Assembly (NCBI GenBank): GCA_035516795.1
Contig: DATIZX010000082.1
Coordinates: 1-64,000, forward strand
Reading direction: 5' to 3'
Length of the DNA: 64,000 nt
Source of the DNA: DATJBF01 sp035516795
GTDB taxonomy: Bacteria; Verrucomicrobiota; Verrucomicrobiia; Palsa-1439
Made by a program: the position numbers and the translations under genes. The notes beneath the pieces were generated by a model. That model did no database searches and had not been told where the DNA came from. It saw only the letters and a program-made list of their open reading frames with translations. Positions 31,699 through 40,899 of the stretch are shown in pieces. Positions within the stretch are counted from its first letter, which is position 1; each line of letters begins with the position of its first letter.

Positions 31699-32232
31699 AT
31701 GAGCACGCAAATCATTCTGACCGCGTTGGTGGAAAATCTCGGGGCCGAAGGCGACACCGTTTCGGTGGCGGATGGCTACGCCAGGAACTTTTTGTTCCCC
31801 CAGGGCCTCGCATTGCCCGCGTCGGCAGCCAACTTGCGCCGCGTCGAAACCTTGCGCAAGAAGCGCGCGGCCACTGAAGCCGCGCAACTCGAGGACGCCA
31901 AAGACATTGCTTCCAAACTGGTAAAACTGTCGTACACCATCACGGCGGCTGCGGGCGAGGACGGCAAATTGTACGGGTCGGTGACTTCCGCGGATATCTC
32001 CGAGGCTTTGAAGAAGGAGGGGATCGCAGTGGATCGCCGCAAAATTGTGCTGGAACATCCAATTCGCGAGCTGGGCGTCTATGACGTCGATGTCAAATTG
32101 CATGCGGAGGTCGCGACCAAGGTGAAAATTTGGGTGGTCGGTCCCGACGGTGAAAGCGCGCCCCCACCGAAAGCGGGAGCGGCGACCGAAAGAACCGGCA
32201 AGAAATCGCAGAAAGCCGAGAAGAAGAAATAG
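31699..32232 (+). CDS. rplI: 50S ribosomal protein L9
   Basis: A 177-aa L9. The N-terminal domain has ALVENLGAEGDTVSVADGYARNFLFPQGLALPAS, read here in two parts, and the connecting helix and C-terminal domain follow (LYGSVTSADISEALKKEGI, LGVYDVDVKLHAEV). About 25 residues of Lys/Ala/Pro-rich tail extend beyond the usual end. ATG 31699 chosen, because residues upstream come from the intergenic repeat. It follows rpsR and precedes dnaB as in many bacteria. Confidence 0.93.
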   Translation: MSTQIILTALVENLGAEGDTVSVADGYARNFLFPQGLALPASAANLRRVETLRKKRAATEAAQLEDAKDIASKLVKLSYTITAAAGEDGKLYGSVTSADISEALKKEGIAVDRRKIVLEHPIRELGVYDVDVKLHAEVATKVKIWVVGPDGESAPPPKAGAATERTGKKSQKAEKKK

Positions 32233-32258
32233 CCGGACGATCCGGTGGGGACGGCTAC

Positions 32259-33761
32259 ATGGCTTCGACGAATCCTCTTGCATCCGACACCGCCGGTGCC
32301 AGCGGCGGAAGCGGCGCCGGGCGCAGTCAGGGATCGGGCAAAGCCGCCGCGCTCGGAAAATCCCGGTCGGCTTCGGCTCTCGTTGTGGACCGGGTGTTGC
32401 CCAACAGCCTCGATGCCGAGATGGCGGTGTTGGGCGCGATGTTGCTGAGTCCCGCCGAAGCTGGTTCTGAAGTTCGCGAGCACCTGAGCGAACAGCATTT
32501 CTATTACGCGGCTCATCAGGTCATCTTTCGCGAAATTGCCGCCCTGCAGGATGCGATGCAGGCCATCGATCTCGTCACGCTCACGCAACGCTTGCAGGAC
32601 AAAAACCAACTCGAAGAGGTTGGCGGTCCCGCTTACCTGAGCGAGTTGGTTGCGCGCGTTCCGACGACCGCCAACGTCGAATACTACATCGAAATCGTTT
32701 GGGAAAAGCATCTCCTGCGACAATTAATCAGTGCCGCCCACGACGTAATTGTTCGTTCTTTCGAACAACAGGATGACGTGAAGACCTGGGTGGATGAGGT
32801 CGAGAAGCAGATTTTTGAAATCACCGCGGAGAAGAGTGCCACGGGCGCCCGCCCGGTCCGCGACATGATCAAAGACGCGATGGCCAGCATCGAAAAGCTC
32901 TATGATCAGCGCGGCGGGGTGACGGGAGTCCCGACCGGGTTCCGCGATTTCGATCGGATGACTTCGGGGCTGCATGCGGCGCAGATGATCGTCATTGCGG
33001 CGCGCCCGTCGATGGGCAAGACGGCGTTGGCCATGAACATCGCGGAGAACTGCGCGATCGATCATGGGTTGCCCGTCGGGATTTTCAGCCTGGAAATGTC
33101 GTCGGAAGAACTGATCAAGCGCATGCTGTGTTCGCGCGCGCGGGTGAACCTGCGCTCGATCCGGGACGGGTTCTTGGGCGAGCAACATTTTCATCCGTTG
33201 ACCACGGCAGCCAGTTTGTTGATGAAGGCACCGCTCTATATTGATGACTCGGCCGGGCTTTCCATCCATCAGGTCCGCGCTCGTGCCCGCCGTATGAAGC
33301 AGCAGTACAACATTCAACTGCTGATCATCGACTACATGCAGTTGATGCGCGCGCCATCGCGTCGTGCCGATCTGAGCCGGCAGGTTGAAATCGCCGACAT
33401 TTCGGCCGGTATCAAAGCGTTGTCGAAGGAGCTAAAACTTCCGATCATTGTGCTCAGCCAACTCAATCGCCAGCCCGAACAACGCGAAGATGGCCGACCC
33501 AAGCTGGCGGACTTGCGCGAATCGGGCGCCATTGAACAGGATGCGGATGTGGTCGGTTTGCTCGTTCGTCCTGAGATGTACGCGACAGACACAGACGACA
33601 AAGCGGATAAAAAAGGTGATGCGACCTTGTTTATTGCGAAGCAGCGCAATGGGCCAACCGGCGACATTCATTTGACGTTTCGTTCCGAATTCACACGCTT
33701 CGAAGACCAGGCGCGTGTGAGCGACGAGGATGTTCCAGACGTCGAAGGGGGCGAGGAATGA
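32259..33761 (+). CDS. dnaB: Replicative DNA helicase DnaB
   Basis: A 500-aa helicase. A ~45-residue Ser/Gly/Ala-rich extension precedes the usual start (VLPNSLDAEMAVLGAMLL). The N-terminal domain reaches ~150. The RecA-like motor has Walker A ARPSMGKTALAMNIA, the H1a/Walker B region LLIIDYMQLM, and SQLNRQPEQREDGRPKLADLRESG with the arginine finger. The stop overlaps bamA by ATGA. The extra N-terminal segment may be spurious, but no better start codon is evident. Confidence 0.93.
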   Translation: MASTNPLASDTAGASGGSGAGRSQGSGKAAALGKSRSASALVVDRVLPNSLDAEMAVLGAMLLSPAEAGSEVREHLSEQHFYYAAHQVIFREIAALQDAMQAIDLVTLTQRLQDKNQLEEVGGPAYLSELVARVPTTANVEYYIEIVWEKHLLRQLISAAHDVIVRSFEQQDDVKTWVDEVEKQIFEITAEKSATGARPVRDMIKDAMASIEKLYDQRGGVTGVPTGFRDFDRMTSGLHAAQMIVIAARPSMGKTALAMNIAENCAIDHGLPVGIFSLEMSSEELIKRMLCSRARVNLRSIRDGFLGEQHFHPLTTAASLLMKAPLYIDDSAGLSIHQVRARARRMKQQYNIQLLIIDYMQLMRAPSRRADLSRQVEIADISAGIKALSKELKLPIIVLSQLNRQPEQREDGRPKLADLRESGAIEQDADVVGLLVRPEMYATDTDDKADKKGDATLFIAKQRNGPTGDIHLTFRSEFTRFEDQARVSDEDVPDVEGGEE

Positions 33762-36118
33762 GGCGATTGGGATGGACGCTCCTCACCTTGTCTTTCGTGG
33801 CAATTTTGAATGTGGTTGGCTGGGCTCAGGATTCCGAGGTCATTGTCCGCCAGATTGAAGTGCGGTTCATCGGTCCCGAGACCGTCAATCGCGCCGTGGT
33901 GATGGCGAATATTGAAACGGCTGTGGGCAAACCGCTTTCCCGTGATATCGTCGAACAGGACGTTCGCAATCTGATCAACACCGGTTATTTCTTCGACGTG
34001 CGCGTGTTGGAAGAACCCGTTACGGACGGCGTGAGAGTGGTTTATCAGGTGCAGGGCAAGGCGACGATCAAGGAGGTTTTATTTGAGGGACAAAAGCGCT
34101 ACAAGGAGGAGCGGTTGCGTCGTGAATCCAGCCAGAAGGCCGGAGATATTTTGGACGAGCGCAAGGCTTACGCCGACGCGCGCAAAATGGAGGAGCTTTA
34201 CCAAAAGGCCGGGTACCCCGACGCCAAAGTCACCTATGACGTGAGCATCGACAAGGATACAGGCAAGGCGATTCTGAAATTCAAGATCAGCGAAGGGCCG
34301 CGCGTGTACATCAAGCAGATCAAATTCTCCGGGAACAAGGCCTTTCCGGCCGGGCGTCTGCTGAAGCTGCTCAAGACGCGTCGCCATTGGTGGGGTTCGT
34401 GGCTGGCAAGCACGGGCGTTCTGAAGGAAGAGGACTTCAAGGAGGATCTCGACAAGCTCCGCGATTTTTACCACTCCAATGGTTATATCGACATGGAGAT
34501 ACGCGCCACCCGTATCGAACGCATCAGTCCCAAGTGGATGGTCATCCACATCGATTTATTTGAAGGCGCGCAATACAAGGTCGGCAGCGTGGGCATCGAG
34601 GGCAACACGCTGTTCCCGACGACTGAAATTGAGAAGCATCTGAAGATGACCAGCGGCAAGATTTTCACCCCGGGCGGAATGGCGGCCGACCAGAAGGCGA
34701 TCGAGGATTTCTACGGTACACGCGGTTATCTCGATACGGTGGCTCGCCCCACGCGGGTTCCCAACGTGGAAACGGGCCGCATCGACCTCACCTACACGAT
34801 TCGCGAAGGCGAACTGACGTACATCGAAAAGATCGATATTCGGGGCAATACCAAGACCAAAGACAAAGTCATCCGCCGCGAATTGGCGGTGCATCCCGGC
34901 GAGATTTACGATACGGTGCGCGTAGATCGTAGCGTCGAACGCATCAAGAATCTTGGCTATTTTTCAAAAGTAGATGCCACCCCCGAGCCGACCGATGTTC
35001 CCAACCGCAAGGATCTCGTTCTCAGCGTCGAAGAGCAGCGCACGGGGTCGGTCACGTTCGGCGCCGGATTCAGTTCCATCGATAGCTTGATCGGGTTCGT
35101 CGAAGTCACGCAGGGCAACTTCGATCTGTTTAATTGGCCGAGCTTTACCGGGGGTGGCCAGAAATTGCGGCTGCGGGCAGAGGTCGGTCTTAAGGTGCAG
35201 GACTACACACTGTCTTTCACCGAACCTTGGTTTCTCGACCGCAAATTGGCATTGGGTTTCGATCTGTTCCACAACGAGAGCAGTTACCTCAGTACCGATT
35301 TTACGGAGCAGCGGTCTGGTGGCGACGTGCGCTTGGAAAAAGCTTTGAGCGAATTCCTCCGTGGGTCCGTCGAATACAGCATTCAAAGCATTGGTTTGAA
35401 CGTCGACCACAGTGCTTCTCCAGAGTTGCGAACTCAGGATGGCAGCCATCTGCGCAGTGCGATCCTGGGATCACTGGCGTACGACACACGGGACAGCGTG
35501 TTCCTGACGACGCGTGGTAACAAATCAGAGTTGACGGCCGAAGTGGCAGGTTTGGGTGGCGACGTAGATTTGTACAAGTTGAACGCCCGGAGCAGCGTGT
35601 ATTTCCCGTTCTTTGACAAGCACGTGCTGCAACTGCTCGGAGCCGCAGGTTCTGTGCAAGCCTTCGGGACGACGAGCGGATCGGGGAAAAAGTTCATTGA
35701 GACGGAGGTGGATGGCAGCCAGACCAACACGGTGATCCGGCAGGTTGACGATGTGCCCATATTTGACCGGTATTTTCTCGGCGGCGCCAACACCCTGCGC
35801 GGATTTGGCTATCGCAAGGTAGGTCCCAAGGACTCGCAGGACGAACCCATCGGCGGCAATATGTTTTATAACGCCACGGCGGAGTACACATTCCCGATCA
35901 TCGAACGGGTGCGGGGCGCCGTGTTTTTTGATATTGGCGAGGTTGAGCCGGACGCGTACACCTTTCGCGTTGTGGATTTAAAGTCCGATGCCGGCGTGGG
36001 GGTCAGGCTCAATCTGCCGATTGGCCCCTTGCGGCTGGATTACGGGTATCCACTGATGACGGACGGGGAAACCGGCCGAACCGGAAAAATTCAGTTTAGT
36101 GTTGGCACTCAGTTTTGA
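33758..36118 (+). CDS. bamA: Outer membrane assembly factor BamA
   Basis: A 786-aa Omp85 protein that inserts beta-barrel proteins into the outer membrane. A signal peptide (about 1-22, WTLLTLSFVAILNVVGWAQ) is followed by five POTRA repeats (about 28-420, e.g. VRVVYQVQGKATIKEVLFEG). The C-terminal 16-strand barrel holds the RGF motif in NTLRGFGYRKVG (lid loop) and ends PIGPLRLDYGYPL ... IQFSVGTQF, with terminal Phe as required for BAM recognition. It is coupled to dnaB and followed by skp and lpxD, the conserved envelope order. Confidence 0.95.
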   Translation: MRRLGWTLLTLSFVAILNVVGWAQDSEVIVRQIEVRFIGPETVNRAVVMANIETAVGKPLSRDIVEQDVRNLINTGYFFDVRVLEEPVTDGVRVVYQVQGKATIKEVLFEGQKRYKEERLRRESSQKAGDILDERKAYADARKMEELYQKAGYPDAKVTYDVSIDKDTGKAILKFKISEGPRVYIKQIKFSGNKAFPAGRLLKLLKTRRHWWGSWLASTGVLKEEDFKEDLDKLRDFYHSNGYIDMEIRATRIERISPKWMVIHIDLFEGAQYKVGSVGIEGNTLFPTTEIEKHLKMTSGKIFTPGGMAADQKAIEDFYGTRGYLDTVARPTRVPNVETGRIDLTYTIREGELTYIEKIDIRGNTKTKDKVIRRELAVHPGEIYDTVRVDRSVERIKNLGYFSKVDATPEPTDVPNRKDLVLSVEEQRTGSVTFGAGFSSIDSLIGFVEVTQGNFDLFNWPSFTGGGQKLRLRAEVGLKVQDYTLSFTEPWFLDRKLALGFDLFHNESSYLSTDFTEQRSGGDVRLEKALSEFLRGSVEYSIQSIGLNVDHSASPELRTQDGSHLRSAILGSLAYDTRDSVFLTTRGNKSELTAEVAGLGGDVDLYKLNARSSVYFPFFDKHVLQLLGAAGSVQAFGTTSGSGKKFIETEVDGSQTNTVIRQVDDVPIFDRYFLGGANTLRGFGYRKVGPKDSQDEPIGGNMFYNATAEYTFPIIERVRGAVFFDIGEVEPDAYTFRVVDLKSDAGVGVRLNLPIGPLRLDYGYPLMTDGETGRTGKIQFSVGTQF

Positions 36119-36147
36119 TATGCTGGGGGCGACTCAGGAGAGAAACC

Positions 36148-36804
36148 ATGGAAAGGTTGTGTGAACGAATGAACAAGAAAATTGCAGTTTGGACTGTGAT
36201 CGCAGTATGTGCTTGCGGCCTCAGCGCCGGCGCGCAAGGGGCGGGACGGATTGTCACCATCGATCTGAACAAGGTGTTCAATGGTTATTACAAAACGCCC
36301 ATCGCCACCGCGAAATTGAAGGAAACTGTCGATTCCTACAAAAAGGAACACGACGATATGGTGGCCAACTACAAGCAGGAAATCGACGAGTTGAATAAGC
36401 TCCGGGAAGAGCAGGACAAAACGGAGTACACGCCCGAGGTGCGCGAGCAGAAGCGCAAAGCGGTGGCGGAAAAGATTCAGGAAACCCAAAAACTGAATCG
36501 CGATATCGAAGAGTACGATCGGACCCACCAGGACATTCTCAAGGAACAAACCCAGCGCATGCGCCAGACCATCGTCAAGGAAATCACCGATGTCATCGAT
36601 AAGGAGGCGCGCGATCAAGGTTATCTTTTCGTGCTCGATACTTCCGGCAATACCTTGAACGGCGTGCCGGCCGTTGTGTACGCACAGAGCAACACCGACA
36701 TCACGGACGATATTCTCAAGATCCTGAACAAGAACCAGCCGACGACGAGCGAGACAACTCCGCCCTCCGAAAAGAAAACCGATAAAAAAAGCAACAAGAA
36801 GTAA
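36148..36804 (+). CDS. skp: OmpH/Skp-family periplasmic chaperone
   Basis: A 218-aa protein with a signal peptide (about 8-30, ending GAQG) and an alpha-helical tentacle region: RIVTIDLNKVFNGYYKT, then a coiled coil with KEEHDD/KQEIDEL-type heptads to about residue 150, and FVLDTSGNTLNGVPAVVYA. This is the OmpH/Skp layout for holding unfolded outer-membrane proteins. Start ATG 36148, 7 nt after AGGAG; the ATG at 36169 is an alternative. A Lys/Thr-rich tail ends it. lpxD starts 2 nt after the stop. Confidence 0.88.
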   Translation: MERLCERMNKKIAVWTVIAVCACGLSAGAQGAGRIVTIDLNKVFNGYYKTPIATAKLKETVDSYKKEHDDMVANYKQEIDELNKLREEQDKTEYTPEVREQKRKAVAEKIQETQKLNRDIEEYDRTHQDILKEQTQRMRQTIVKEITDVIDKEARDQGYLFVLDTSGNTLNGVPAVVYAQSNTDITDDILKILNKNQPTTSETTPPSEKKTDKKSNKK

Positions 36805-36806
36805 AC

Positions 36807-37850
36807 GTGCAGCAGACCGTCCGTGACATCGCCCGCATTGTCGGAGGAAGCCTTTCCGGCAATCCCGAGCAAATGGTAACCGGCTTGGCGGGGATCCGCG
36901 AAGCCGCGCACGGCGACATCAGTTTCTTGGCCAGTCCGAAGTATTTGTCGGCGGTCAAGACGACGCGCGCTTCGGTGCTCATTGTCCAGCGCGAAATGGA
37001 GATTGCGTTCGACGGCACGTTGATCCGCGTGGAGGATCCCTCCGAAGCGTTCGCGAGGCTCGTGGAGCAGGTCGCCCCACAACCGGTCACCTACCCACCC
37101 GTGATCCATCCGACCGCGGTCATTGCCGCTTCGGCCAAGCTGGGGCGGAACGTCTCAATTCAGCCGCACGCCGTTGTGGAAGACGGTGTGATAATCGGCG
37201 ACCGTACCGTCGTTGGTGCGGGCAGCTACATCGGTCACGAATGTCGCCTCGGCGCGGATTGCCTCATTTATCCCCTGGTCAGTTTGCGCGAGCGAACCGT
37301 GCTGGGCGACCGGGTGATTCTGCACGGCGGCGTGGTACTGGGCGCGGACGGCTTTGGTTTTGAACCGGTCAACGGCATCCACAAAAAGGTTCCTCAAGTC
37401 GGCCATGTAGAGATTGGGGACGACGTGGAGATCGGTGCCAGCACCGCCATCGACCGTGGGCGTTTCGGCCGGACCCGGGTGGGAAATGGAACCAAGATCG
37501 ACAACTTGGTTCAGATTGCGCACAACTGCGTGATCGGCGAGCACTGCATTATTTGCGGCTTGGTTGGCATTGCCGGCAGCGTGATCATTGGCCATCACGT
37601 CACAATCGCCGGCCAGGTCGGCATTGCCGGCCATCTCACGATTGGCGACAAAAGCATCATTATGGCACAAGCGGGAGTCACCAAGGATGTGCCGGCCGGT
37701 TCGGTGATGCTGGGTGCTCCTGCCGTTCCGCACAAGGAATTCAAGCGCGTCAACGCCGCGGTCCAGCGGCTGCCGGACACATTGGCCAAGATTCACGAGT
37801 TGGAGGAACAACTGGCCGAGTTGCGCAACCGCTTGTCCTCTTCGACTTAG
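36807..37850 (+). CDS. lpxD: UDP-3-O-acylglucosamine N-acyltransferase LpxD
   Basis: A 347-aa lipid A enzyme that N-acylates UDP-3-O-acyl-GlcN. The N-terminal uridine-binding domain (about 1-95) precedes hexapeptide repeats: VNGIHKKVPQVGHVEIGDDVEIGA is the LpxD signature region, IDRGRFGRTRVGNGTKIDNLVQIAHN contains the catalytic His, each quoted in shortened form. The C-terminal helix (LAKIHELEEQLAELRNRL) ends the protein. GTG start, 2 nt after skp. No lpxC or fabZ follows, unlike many genomes. Confidence 0.94.
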   Translation: MQQTVRDIARIVGGSLSGNPEQMVTGLAGIREAAHGDISFLASPKYLSAVKTTRASVLIVQREMEIAFDGTLIRVEDPSEAFARLVEQVAPQPVTYPPVIHPTAVIAASAKLGRNVSIQPHAVVEDGVIIGDRTVVGAGSYIGHECRLGADCLIYPLVSLRERTVLGDRVILHGGVVLGADGFGFEPVNGIHKKVPQVGHVEIGDDVEIGASTAIDRGRFGRTRVGNGTKIDNLVQIAHNCVIGEHCIICGLVGIAGSVIIGHHVTIAGQVGIAGHLTIGDKSIIMAQAGVTKDVPAGSVMLGAPAVPHKEFKRVNAAVQRLPDTLAKIHELEEQLAELRNRLSSST

Positions 37851-37947
37851 CCCGGCTCAAGCACGAAGAATTTCCTATTTGGCCTGAATTGTTGTGGACG
37901 GCCACGTTCCCGTCGGCCACGAACTGTATTCACGAGAAATCCGGACT

Positions 37948-37977
37948 TCGCCAACTCGTGTCCAATCCCCTTATAAT
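37948..37977 (+). promoter_or_regulatory. Predicted promoter with perfect TATAAT, 8 nt before a start codon
   Basis: TCGCCA (37948-37953), 18-nt spacer, TATAAT (37972-37977), then 8 nt to the ATG at 37986. The transcript would begin at or next to the start codon. Confidence 0.5.
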
Positions 37978-37985
37978 GAGAAGCA

Positions 37986-38315
37986 ATGCCCGAACGACAC
38001 CATCATCACGTGTATGTTGTACTGCTGGATGATGCCGTCTTGCGGGAGCGCAAAGTTATCGATGCGAATCCAAAACGTGATCCGAAGAAACCGTGCTTGT
38101 ACGTTGGTATGACAGGGATTCCCCCAATCGAGCGTTTCCAGAACCATAAGGATGGCTACAAAGCTTCGCACTATGTGAAAAAACATGGTGTGCGATTGTT
38201 GCCTGAATTGTACGAGTACCTGAACCCGATGCCCTATGAGGCGGCATGTCAGATGGAGAAAGATCTCGCCGAAGAATTGCGCGATTCGGGATACGCCGTC
38301 TGCGGTGGGACGTGA
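37986..38315 (+). CDS. GIY-YIG-like nuclease-domain small protein
   Basis: A 109-aa protein. HVYVVLLDD and, about 35 residues later, CLYVGMTGIPPIERFQNHKDG resemble the 'GIY ... YIG' pair (here YVV and YVG) followed by the conserved Arg and His positions of the GIY-YIG fold. Near the end a Glu in CQMEKDLAEELRDSGY may be the catalytic glutamate. Stand-alone domains of this sort act in DNA repair or mobile elements, or are undefined. The N-terminal HHHH stretch is odd but could bind metal. No neighbour shares its strand or promoter. Confidence 0.6.
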   Translation: MPERHHHHVYVVLLDDAVLRERKVIDANPKRDPKKPCLYVGMTGIPPIERFQNHKDGYKASHYVKKHGVRLLPELYEYLNPMPYEAACQMEKDLAEELRDSGYAVCGGT

Positions 38316-38337
38316 AAAAAACCTGCTGCGCAAAGTT

Positions 38338-38452
38338 TGTCATTCTGAACAAAGCGAAATTGGTGCGGGCCATCCTGTCATGCGACGGCAAATCTCTGAT
38401 GTTTTGACGGTTTCCGAGCGACTGAGACCCTTCGCTTCGCTCAGGGCCAACC
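38338..38452. repeat. Dispersed intergenic inverted-repeat remnant
   Basis: GTCATTCTGAACAAAGCGAA at the left and CTGAGACCCTTCGCTTCGCTCAG at the right (shortened) are partly inverted copies. They match the widespread 'GTCATTCTGAGCGAAGCGAAG' intergenic repeat type seen in many bacterial genomes. The intervening sequence has no gene. Confidence 0.4.
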
Positions 38453-38478
38453 CAATGCAACTTTTCAGAAGAGCTGTC

Positions 38479-39156
38479 TTAATCCTTCACTCTCGCAATG
38501 GCGAGGCCGTCGATTTTCTGGCGCACGACCGGGATGAGGATGGCTTCAAGCTTTGGATTGGCGGCCAGCTTCTTGTTGAACTTCTTGATACCTTCCACCA
38601 CCTCATCGCCTTTGCGCGGCAGTGCTATGTCCCCATTGCGGATCACGTTATCGGCCAGTATGAGACTTCCCGGGCGCGTCAATTCCAGCGCACAATCGAG
38701 ATAAGATGAATAACTCGGTTTATCGGCATCGATAAATACAAGGTCAAAGGGCGGCTCGCCGTTGCGCACCATTTGCTGCAGAATCACCCAGGCGTTGCCG
38801 TGACGGATCTCAACTCGTGAAAGGAGTTTGGCGCGCTGCAAATTCTTTCGTGCGACGCGTACGCAGCGTTCGTCTATCTCCAAAGTGACAATCCTGCCGC
38901 TTTTGCCGACGGCGCGAGCCAACCACATGGTGCTATAGCCGCCGAGCAATCCGATTTCCAGAACGCGGTGCGCGCCTGAGAGTTTCGCGAGCAAATACAA
39001 CAACTTTCCCTGATTCGGTGAAACTTGAATTGCTGGCAGGCCGGCTTCGGCAGCCTCACGCAGAGCCTGTTCAAATCCCGAATCACGCGGCACGAACAAT
39101 CGTTCGATGTAATCGTCGATGTCATGGAGAAGAGGGGCTGGCGCTTTGTCGTTCAT
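38479..39156 (-). CDS. O-methyltransferase (family 3)
   Basis: A 225-aa SAM methyltransferase of the catechol/caffeoyl-CoA O-methyltransferase family. Hallmarks: ...AIQVSPNQGKLLYLLAKL, motif I HRVLEIGLLGGYSTMWLA (usual EIGxxxGYS), VTLEIDERCVRVARKN, and the metal-binding FDLVFIDADKPSYSSYLD and ILADNVIRNGDI. Acts on vicinal hydroxyls in cytoplasmic small molecules; substrate unknown. Divergent from the histidine kinase. Confidence 0.88.
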   Translation of the reverse strand: MNDKAPAPLLHDIDDYIERLFVPRDSGFEQALREAAEAGLPAIQVSPNQGKLLYLLAKLSGAHRVLEIGLLGGYSTMWLARAVGKSGRIVTLEIDERCVRVARKNLQRAKLLSRVEIRHGNAWVILQQMVRNGEPPFDLVFIDADKPSYSSYLDCALELTRPGSLILADNVIRNGDIALPRKGDEVVEGIKKFNKKLAANPKLEAILIPVVRQKIDGLAIARVKD

Positions 39157-39215
39157 CGTGATCCGGCGTATTGAACGTTACGCCACAGCACGTGTCGATT
39201 CTTTAATGAGAGCGG

Positions 39216-40496
39216 ATGGTATTTCACCCCATGGGTCGAATGAACCAGTTTCTTGCAAAGCGGTCGCGCCCTATGGCGTTGGGGCTCGGGCTGGTGTTGG
39301 CGGCTGTGGTTGGCATTGGCGACCTCGTTACCGGGACCGAGATCCACTTTGCGATTTTCTATCTGGTACCGGTGACGCTGGCGACCTGGCTTGGCGGTAT
39401 GTTCGCGGGCGTCATCCTGTCCCTGGTCTGCGCCGCGACCGTCTCCCTGGTCGATCTGGCGGGTGGCGTGCAGTATTCGCATCCGCTGATTCCCATCTGG
39501 AACGGGCTGATGATGGCCGGATTTTTTCTGATTGTCGCTCTGCTGCTCGACGCTTTGCGCAACGACCGGGCCCGGCTGGAACAAGCGGTTCGCCAGCGAA
39601 CGGCCGCCTTGACCGAGGAGATTGGCGAACGAAAGCGCGCAGAGGAGCAACTTCGTGCTGCCAACGAGGCTTTGACGGCGCACAAGGACGAACTGCTGCA
39701 GGCTATGACTGCCTTGGAGAAGTCACATTTGCAACTTCAGGCCGCGCAGTTCCAGCTCATCCAAGCCGAAAAAATGGAAGCGATCGGCCGTCTCGCAGCG
39801 GGTGTGGCTCACGAGGTAAAAAACCCATTAGCCATTATCCGCGCCGGCGTGGACTACCTCGAAGGGGAACCGATCGCAAAGGAAAACACCGGGCACGGTG
39901 TGATCGCACGGATGCGCGAGGCGACCGGCCGTGCCGATTCGGTCATCAGCGAAATGCTCGATCTGTCCACCCCACGCGCGCTGGAGTTGGCCAACGAGAA
40001 CCTCAACGATCTCATCAAGCAAGCCGTCCGGTTGGTCAAGCACGAACTCACCAAAAAATCCATTACGGTCACGACGCACCTGCAGCCCGATCTTCCGCGT
40101 CTCTGGCTCGACTCGGCCAAGATCAAACAGGTGTTCATTAACTTGTTCATGAACGCCGTCCAAGCCATGCCCAACGGCGGTTCGGTCGTCTTGCGAACCG
40201 GGGTGAGTGAATTCCGAAAGATCGGCCCTGCCGAACACATCCAGTCGCAATATCCCCAGCGGTTTGCAGCGGAACAAATCGTCGTTGTCGTTGAGATTGA
40301 CGATAGCGGCGTGGGCGTTCCCGAAGACCTGCTGCCACACGTCTTTGATCCGTTCGTGACCACCAAGGGAACCGGCATGGGCAGCGGGCTGGGCTTGACC
40401 GTCACCAAACAAATCGTCGATCTGCACGGCGGGGCGATCGACCTGCGGAACCGGCCCGAGGGCGGTGCGCGGGTGACGCTGCTGTTCAAAGGCTAA
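39216..40496 (+). CDS. Membrane-bound sensor histidine kinase
   Basis: A 426-aa kinase. Four N-terminal hydrophobic segments (about 20-120) form a MASE-like membrane sensor. A coiled coil (about 120-185, QRTAALTEEIGERKRAEEQL) leads to the H-box AAGVAHEVKNPLAII with the phosphorylated His, the N-box FINLFMNAVQAM, G1 DDSGVGVP and G2 GMGSGLGLTV. The start is ambiguous among ATG 39216, 39231 and 39240. It pairs with the single-domain response regulator 10 nt downstream. Confidence 0.88.
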   Translation: MVFHPMGRMNQFLAKRSRPMALGLGLVLAAVVGIGDLVTGTEIHFAIFYLVPVTLATWLGGMFAGVILSLVCAATVSLVDLAGGVQYSHPLIPIWNGLMMAGFFLIVALLLDALRNDRARLEQAVRQRTAALTEEIGERKRAEEQLRAANEALTAHKDELLQAMTALEKSHLQLQAAQFQLIQAEKMEAIGRLAAGVAHEVKNPLAIIRAGVDYLEGEPIAKENTGHGVIARMREATGRADSVISEMLDLSTPRALELANENLNDLIKQAVRLVKHELTKKSITVTTHLQPDLPRLWLDSAKIKQVFINLFMNAVQAMPNGGSVVLRTGVSEFRKIGPAEHIQSQYPQRFAAEQIVVVVEIDDSGVGVPEDLLPHVFDPFVTTKGTGMGSGLGLTVTKQIVDLHGGAIDLRNRPEGGARVTLLFKG

Positions 40497-40506
40497 GAGG
40501 TGACGG

Positions 40507-40899
40507 ATGGCCACGCAAAGGCGGATTCTGATTGTTGACGATGAAGCCGATCTGGCTTGGATGTTGAAACTCAACCTCGAAAAAACCAAAGCCTACGACG
40601 TTCAAATCGAAACCGATCCTGCGCAAGCAGTGGAGACGGCACGGAAGTTCGTACCGGACCTGATACTTCTCGATTTCGTTTTGCCGAAGACCAGTGGCGG
40701 AGAGCTGGCCGTGCAAATCAAAATGGCGCTGGCACCCAAAAATCCGCCAATCATCTTTCTTACTGCGGCACTCCCTCAATCCAATCCAGATAGCAAAATG
40801 CGGACAATGGTTGGTTATCGGTTTCTTGCGAAACCTGTCGGTCTCGAGCATCTGCTGGCCTGCATCGCCGCAGAATTGCAGCATTCTCACCAGGGTTAG
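40507..40899 (+). CDS. Single-domain response regulator
   Basis: A 130-aa CheY-like receiver. Acidic pair in ILIVDDEAD, phosphorylation Asp in LILLDFVLP, the conserved Thr in IIFLTAALP and Lys in FLAKPVG. There is no output domain, so it must act through protein contacts or a phosphorelay, presumably with the kinase just upstream. Its 3' end overlaps the 3' end of the pterin dehydratase gene by 4 bp. Confidence 0.88.
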   Translation: MATQRRILIVDDEADLAWMLKLNLEKTKAYDVQIETDPAQAVETARKFVPDLILLDFVLPKTSGGELAVQIKMALAPKNPPIIFLTAALPQSNPDSKMRTMVGYRFLAKPVGLEHLLACIAAELQHSHQG

